A stretch of 64,000 nt of DNA from Pycnopodia helianthoides (taxonomy: Eukaryota > Echinodermata > Asteroidea > Forcipulatida > Asteriidae), in assembly GCA_032158295.1 (NCBI GenBank), contig CM063245.1, forward strand, positions 4,016,700 to 4,080,699, given 5' to 3'. The number at the start of each line of letters is the position of its first letter. The stretch's first letter is position 1. Below are positions 59,488-64,000 of this stretch, one piece after another. Below the pieces are notes generated by a model, which was given only the letters and a program-made list of their open reading frames with translations, ran no database searches and had not been told where the DNA came from. A program made the position numbers and the translations under genes.

Positions 59488-59949
59488 CTTGTGACAACCC
59501 CGTCATAGAATGGACGACAGAATCTCTCTTTCTCACTGCAGCTATAGATTTTGTCTGAAAGAAGAAAAAAAAACACTGTATTAAGTGGACCGATGTGAAG
59601 ACTTGGAAGTATATTTGCGGTAGAACGATTGGAAACACGACGAGGGGCGCATTATGGGTGCGTACAAGCGCAAACAGCCAAACAAACAAATGACACGTTC
59701 GACATACATGGCTTGTATAAAAAAAAAAAGTGTAGCCTCTTCAGTAATTTAAAGCTATACCGGTTGTGTTTTGACCATCGAGGTGAAGTCGAAGATAGCA
59801 CCTGCCGTGATGGCCTCAGGAGTATATAGTATTGATCAAAACGATCATGTGGGATTTAAGGCTCTTCAACTTTATAACTCTGCTTACCATAAGCGAACAA
59901 CAATAAAAGGCGCTTACGGTAGCAGAAACAAATCTGCTGTTAACGTATT
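59488..59949. other. Upstream region of the TMEM200-like gene
   Basis: Presumed 5' UTR and promoter side on minus. A candidate splice acceptor (minus-strand pyrimidine tract from 59575 down to 59553) could join a non-coding 5' exon. No other gene. Confidence 0.3.
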
Positions 59950-60323
59950 GAAGGGGCATGTTGCCTTCGGATTGGGCGCATTGGGCTATAAAACGCGTTT
60001 GTTTTGAAGTAAATATAGTTGGAAAGATGTTTTAAAAGTAGAATACAATTATCCAAACAATATTATCCCTCGAAACTGTGTGGTTTTCCTTTTACTTCGT
60101 GAACTAACACGGTCCACCATTTTGTGGAGTCAAAAATGTGGTTTAACAAAATGGCGGACCGTGTTAGTTCACTAGGTAAAATGAAAGCCACACAATTTCT
60201 TTGTATATTAATTTGTGTGGATCATTGTATTATACTTTTAAAACATCTTTTCAACCATGTTCATTCATAGCAAACGCTTTTATAGCCCAAAGCGCCCAAT
60301 CCGAACGCAACGTGTCTCTTTCA
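59950..60323. mobile_element. Fold-back MITE with about 50-bp inverted ends
   Basis: GTTGCCTTCGGATTGGGCGC at the left faces GCGCCCAATCCGAACGCAAC at the right, and pairing continues inward (TATAAAACGCGTTTG with CAAACGCTTTTATA; GATGTTTTAAAAGTA with TACTTTTAAAACATC). The centre has a second palindrome (GAACTAACACGGTCC and GGACCGTGTTAGTTC). No reading frame of note. Confidence 0.75.
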
Positions 60324-60629
60324 GCGTATAATCACAGGTAAAGGGAAACTGTTTTGCTTGTGCGCATGCGTACTAGACGTACGCGTTCCTAAAGTTGGCC
60401 CTTGCCACGTAAGCAGAGAATGCTGGGCGTAGTTTCAACGGCCATCGATCCGTTACAGGTTGAAAGCCTCAGCAGGATGTCGCCAAAATGTCTCTACCTC
60501 TGGCTAGATGGTGCCAATTAAACATTACCCTTGTACTGTTGCAGCTTATTTCTCATCATCTGTTTCATCCTTATTCCCTTTTCCCTCGTGTGGTGTCCAG
60601 TTTGTTATTTGTGTACTCCATCAATAGTG
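60324..60629. other. Spacer with no recognised gene
   Basis: Short stretch between a fold-back MITE and a LINE remnant. Nothing recognised. Confidence 0.35.
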
Positions 60630-60960
60630 CACGGCAGACAGGGCCAGTCAATTTCCCTTTTCTACTCTTGAAACTGTTGCTTTATAGATGTCTTGTTTCT
60701 TTTTTTCTGTCGTTGTATGTGATCTCCAGCATGTCATGTTCCATGTTTTGCTTGGCTGCTGTGATGAGCTGATGTCCTCGCCATGTTTGATGTAGGCCCT
60801 ACGTGTCCAGGTTTCAGCTCCATAGAGATGGCAGGAACACCCCCTTCTTTTCTGTTCAATTGGGAACAAGTTGCTTTTTCATGATGTTGCTGTATCGTCG
60901 GCCAGCAGCTCTGATCCCCTTATCCCCCAATAGAATACTTGACCAAGATAGACGTATAGT
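60630..60960 (-). mobile_element. LINE (RTE-type) reverse-transcriptase C-terminal remnant
   Basis: On minus the translated pieces read LYGAETWT, then, after frame changes, AAKQNMEHDMLEITYNDRKK, matching the familiar YGAETWTLT ... AQ-KMERSMLNITYRDRK pattern downstream of LINE reverse transcriptases. At least two frameshifts are needed, so the copy is dead. Only this end of the element is visible. Confidence 0.55.
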
Positions 60961-61662
60961 TTTACCTGTTGAATTTGCATTCCAATTTCCTTTTTTGTTG
61001 TTGTCTTGAATCTGTCTTGGAGTGTGAGTTAAATTGCAGAATTCCGCGGCAGATATAGCCGTGAAATTGGGCTGGGGGTGGTTTGTTGCAGCGTATTATA
61101 GACTGTCTGCTCTAGTCATCATCAGGAGACGAGTTCTGCAATTAGGATGTATTCCGAGTAAACTTTGTTCTTAAAGACAACGTGCATGAGGATTAGAACC
61201 ACAGGGGAAGTGTATTAATTCAACCAAAAAGCTGACTTCAAACTATAAAGTGTATACCAAACTGTCAAAGTCGAGAAGAAAAAACATTTTGAAAACTTCC
61301 AAAATCAGAGTAATCTAAATAATGTGGATCAAGTGTTATGAAAGGCAATAAAATCAAGTCCGTATAAGGAAGCTCTAAATCATTTGTCAGTCCAATCTCA
61401 GAAGCGGATACAAGATTGATCACCAAATTCCTCCCATATTAAATGCAAAATGCGAAACCCTTAAAGGGTTGGGTCTGGGGCAATCTGAGGCATTTTAGAA
61501 GCGTTATACATATTATTTTTACCCATTTTGAAATTAGGAATTTGCTTTACTTGCTTTTCAATTTAATTTCGTAATCGGTGAAAATAAGGGGGCACCCGCT
61601 GCGCCCACCCCCCTAAATCCGCGCCTGCAGCTTGTCGTATGGTGTGAGTTTTTTGTCTTTGT

Positions 61663-62046
61663 TTAAAGGAACATTACAGAATTGGTAATTGTAAAATATA
61701 CTTTTGATCACAGATTTACATAAAACTTACACGGTCTAATGATGATGATAGTAGAAAACATCCCTTGAAATATTTCTGTCTGAAATGCCATATTTGATGA
61801 GAAATGAATAAACTAATTTTCCGATTGGAGTTTATCGCTCAGTGAGCGTTTTATTCATGTGTTGAACCTATATGATTTCATGCAAATGTGTAATCGGTTT
61901 TTCACTATTTTCTCGTGACCCAGATGACCGATCGATCTCAAACTTCTACAGGTTTGTCAGTTTATGTATGTGGTGGATAACATAAAGTGCTTACACTGCC
62001 AGCAACTGTTGTGTTAGCAAAAACCAGTTCTGTAATGTTCCTTTAA
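61663..62046. mobile_element. MITE, family TTAAAGGAACATTACAG, copy 3 (reverse)
   Basis: 384 bp with inverted ends TTAAAGGAACATTACAGAAT and AGTTCTGTAATGTTCCTTTAA shortened to its last 20 bases. The interior is the reverse complement of the copies at 26637 and 34131, including the CGCTCAGTGAGCG palindrome. Confidence 0.85.
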
Positions 62047-62911
62047 CAAGAGGATGAGAATTACTTTACACTCTTGCAAAAACCAACGATGTATTTTAAG
62101 TGGTTTACCACTTTTCGTCGGGTGTCCGTCATGGGGATGTAAATGTCTTATACGACCCTCTGTGGGGCTGGCTATAAGTACAGAGCATTTGCAAGCAGTG
62201 CCAAAAAAAAACATGTTGTTAGGATTGTACTCTTAATCATGGAGGAAGGAAACTACCCTTCCTCCATGTCTCAATGTACGATTGTCCATAATGGATGTCA
62301 ATTTTGCATCTTGACTAAAAGACCAATATCTGAGAAAAGGTCAAACTTCGAAACAAAATGATTTTGCATGCGAAATGCTTATGACCTTTTGCCAGGCACG
62401 CTCGCTTTGTCGGCATGGTACACAGTAAATCGTACATTTACAAATTAAATATTATATCTGACGGCGTCAATCCCTCAATTCAAAGTGGACATATTTATAT
62501 ACAAGCCATCGGCCACTGTTGCATGTTTAACCCCTTTGTGTTCAACCTATCTGTCGTACGATATCAGATATGTAAAGGCCCGGGATGTTAAGCCATGTAT
62601 TAATTTCACATGCAGGCTTTCATTTTTCCCATCCCATCATCTTGCACGTGACACCAATTCTCCCGTCTATACCTGCCTTTTTATCCCCTCCAGGAAATTT
62701 TGTTTTACCATTCTCCTGGTCCCCGTGCTAGCAGGGCCTGTCGTTTGATTTATCGAAGCTTACACCTCCCATCCGAAATCAATATCCAATGTCAACGGAG
62801 ATTATCTAGACAAATAAAGTACTGCTTACGGGCGCACATCGCTGAGGAAATCCTCTTCAGAGAGTTGAACTTTGTGGGATGAAATTCTGACGAGGAAGAT
62901 GAAGAAGGAGA

Positions 62912-62916
<5 letters not shown>

Positions 62917-62942
<26 letters not shown>
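62917..62942. repeat. (GA)n microsatellite
   Basis: Uninterrupted GA dinucleotides within a longer purine-rich stretch (GAAGAAGGAGAAGGAG before it). Confidence 0.9.
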
Positions 62943-62945
<3 letters not shown>

Positions 62946-63601
62946 AAAAAAATTCAATTTCACGGTGTAATTTTAGCAGTCCGTGTGTGCATCGGGGGGC
63001 CTGGGAGGACGCAGCACTATATCCAACCCAACTGTTTGGACCGTGGCGCCAATTTGGTTAAATTTGATGCATCGTGTTGGCATGGGGCAATGTTCTCCGC
63101 GCCTTTAAAAGGGGGCCTAGGGCTGCTGATTCTAATACTCAGTCTGCGAATTGATGTTTGTCCCCGATCAATTCGATATAGGATTGCATGTTGGGTGGTA
63201 TACTGTGTGTTACTGGTGGTTTTTTTTGGTGGATGTGAAATAGATGCGAAAAAGTGAGGCAGTTAATGCTTGTTTTGTTTCAACCATTTAGTCAGATTTC
63301 ACTTCTTAAAGGTACGAAGCAGTGGTTTTTGGCTTCTTTTTTTTAAAGGGCACATCATTTCAAAATCCTTTAATTTTCAAAAACCTCATCATCCAACAAA
63401 CATGCACTACATTTCATAATAAGTCGGTGGCACGATGTCGAGATGGCCCAGTTTATGCTTTGTCACTTTTGTGCACGCTATATCGGGCTTACAATCCATG
63501 TGTAGTTTTGATTGCGTCAACGGTCGAATAAGCAACGTTGATTTGCGGGTTTCAAATGCTTTCTTTGGAGTACTGTACATGTATGAGCTTCATACCTTTG
63601 T

Positions 63602-63784
63602 GAGCTTTCAGATGGTACCATTTCTCTGGAGGATTGGTACTGGTTCAAACTTTATGATCAGTGAGCTTTCAAAAGGGAAATATTTCTCTGGAGGATTGGT
63701 ACTGGTATGAACTTTATGATCAGTGGGCTTTTAGAGGGAAATATTTCTCTGGAGGATTGGTACTGATATGAACTTTATAATCAT
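63602..63784. repeat. About 61-bp tandem repeat, 3 units
   Basis: Units begin near 63602, 63663 and 63725 and share TTTCTCTGGAGGATTGGTAC and GAACTTTATGATCAGTG with a few differences. The start of a fourth unit (GAGCTTTCAGG) is visible at 63785. Confidence 0.85.
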
Positions 63785-64000
63785 TGAGCTTTCAGGTTGC
63801 AACTAGTCATTTAAAATGCATACTATAAGCCTGTATTTTGTCTCCACATCCAAAGCGTTTTTAACCCTAAGCCTGGTGTGAGCTAAACTCGTTGAAACGA
63901 ATATTAAGATGCAAACTGTATAACCTATAGTAGTTTGAACGCGGATAACAGCAGATCAGTGTTTGTACAACCATACACTGTAAAAAATATTGGGCAATTT

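Larger units (their letters stand above)
62047..64000. other. Gene-poor end of window
   Basis: No exon recognised. Contains a perfect hairpin, CATGGAGGAAGG facing CCTTCCTCCATG, at about 62238-62270, a (GA)n microsatellite at 62917-62942 and the 61-bp tandem repeat at 63602. The open frames at 62985-63257 and 63435-63710 match nothing I know. Confidence 0.35.

Overview
The window is eukaryotic, intron-rich, AT-rich animal DNA. The protein genes (a ciliary coiled-coil protein, survivin, a 277-aa carbonyl reductase) and the dense population of short palindromic transposons of the GGGCCCAATTTCATA and CACTGGACACTATTGG types point to a marine deuterostome. An echinoderm, perhaps a sea star, is my best guess, but that rests on remembered repeat families and not on a search. 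No bacterial, phage or CRISPR features are present.

Layout. 115-5118 (+): seven exons of a CFAP184/CCDC96-type gene, entered part-way and carrying at least seven one-base frame breaks, mostly in short homopolymers. 7555-11082 (-): a complete four-exon BIRC5/survivin gene, convergent with the first. 14573-15626 (-) and 18199-19657 (-): a tandem pair of two-exon paralogues encoding two-pass membrane proteins with proline/tyrosine-rich tails ending in PPxY. 22833-31431 (-): a complete six-exon carbonyl reductase (CBR1-type SDR). 34599-39949 (-): its tandem duplicate with the same six exons, in which the catalytic Ser and Tyr are both replaced. 58801-59487 (-): a single-exon two-pass protein resembling TMEM200. 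About 40100-58800 and 59500-64000 are gene-poor and repeat-rich.

The most informative part is the carbonyl-reductase duplicon. Because the two copies align, later events can be read off: an exon 2 almost identical between copies while exons 3-6 diverged (gene conversion), two transposon families inserted at different places in each copy, a 103-bp minisatellite expanded only in copy B, and a relic of a third terminal exon downstream of copy A. Other structure includes a hAT-type element nested in a Penelope-like retroelement with an intact 8-bp target duplication, a 1-kb Harbinger-type element with perfect 20-bp ends and a TAA duplication, a roughly 690-bp compound tetranucleotide satellite, and six palindromic CRE octamers (TGACGTCA).

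The genes do not form one obvious pathway. The only functional clusters are the two local paralogue pairs.
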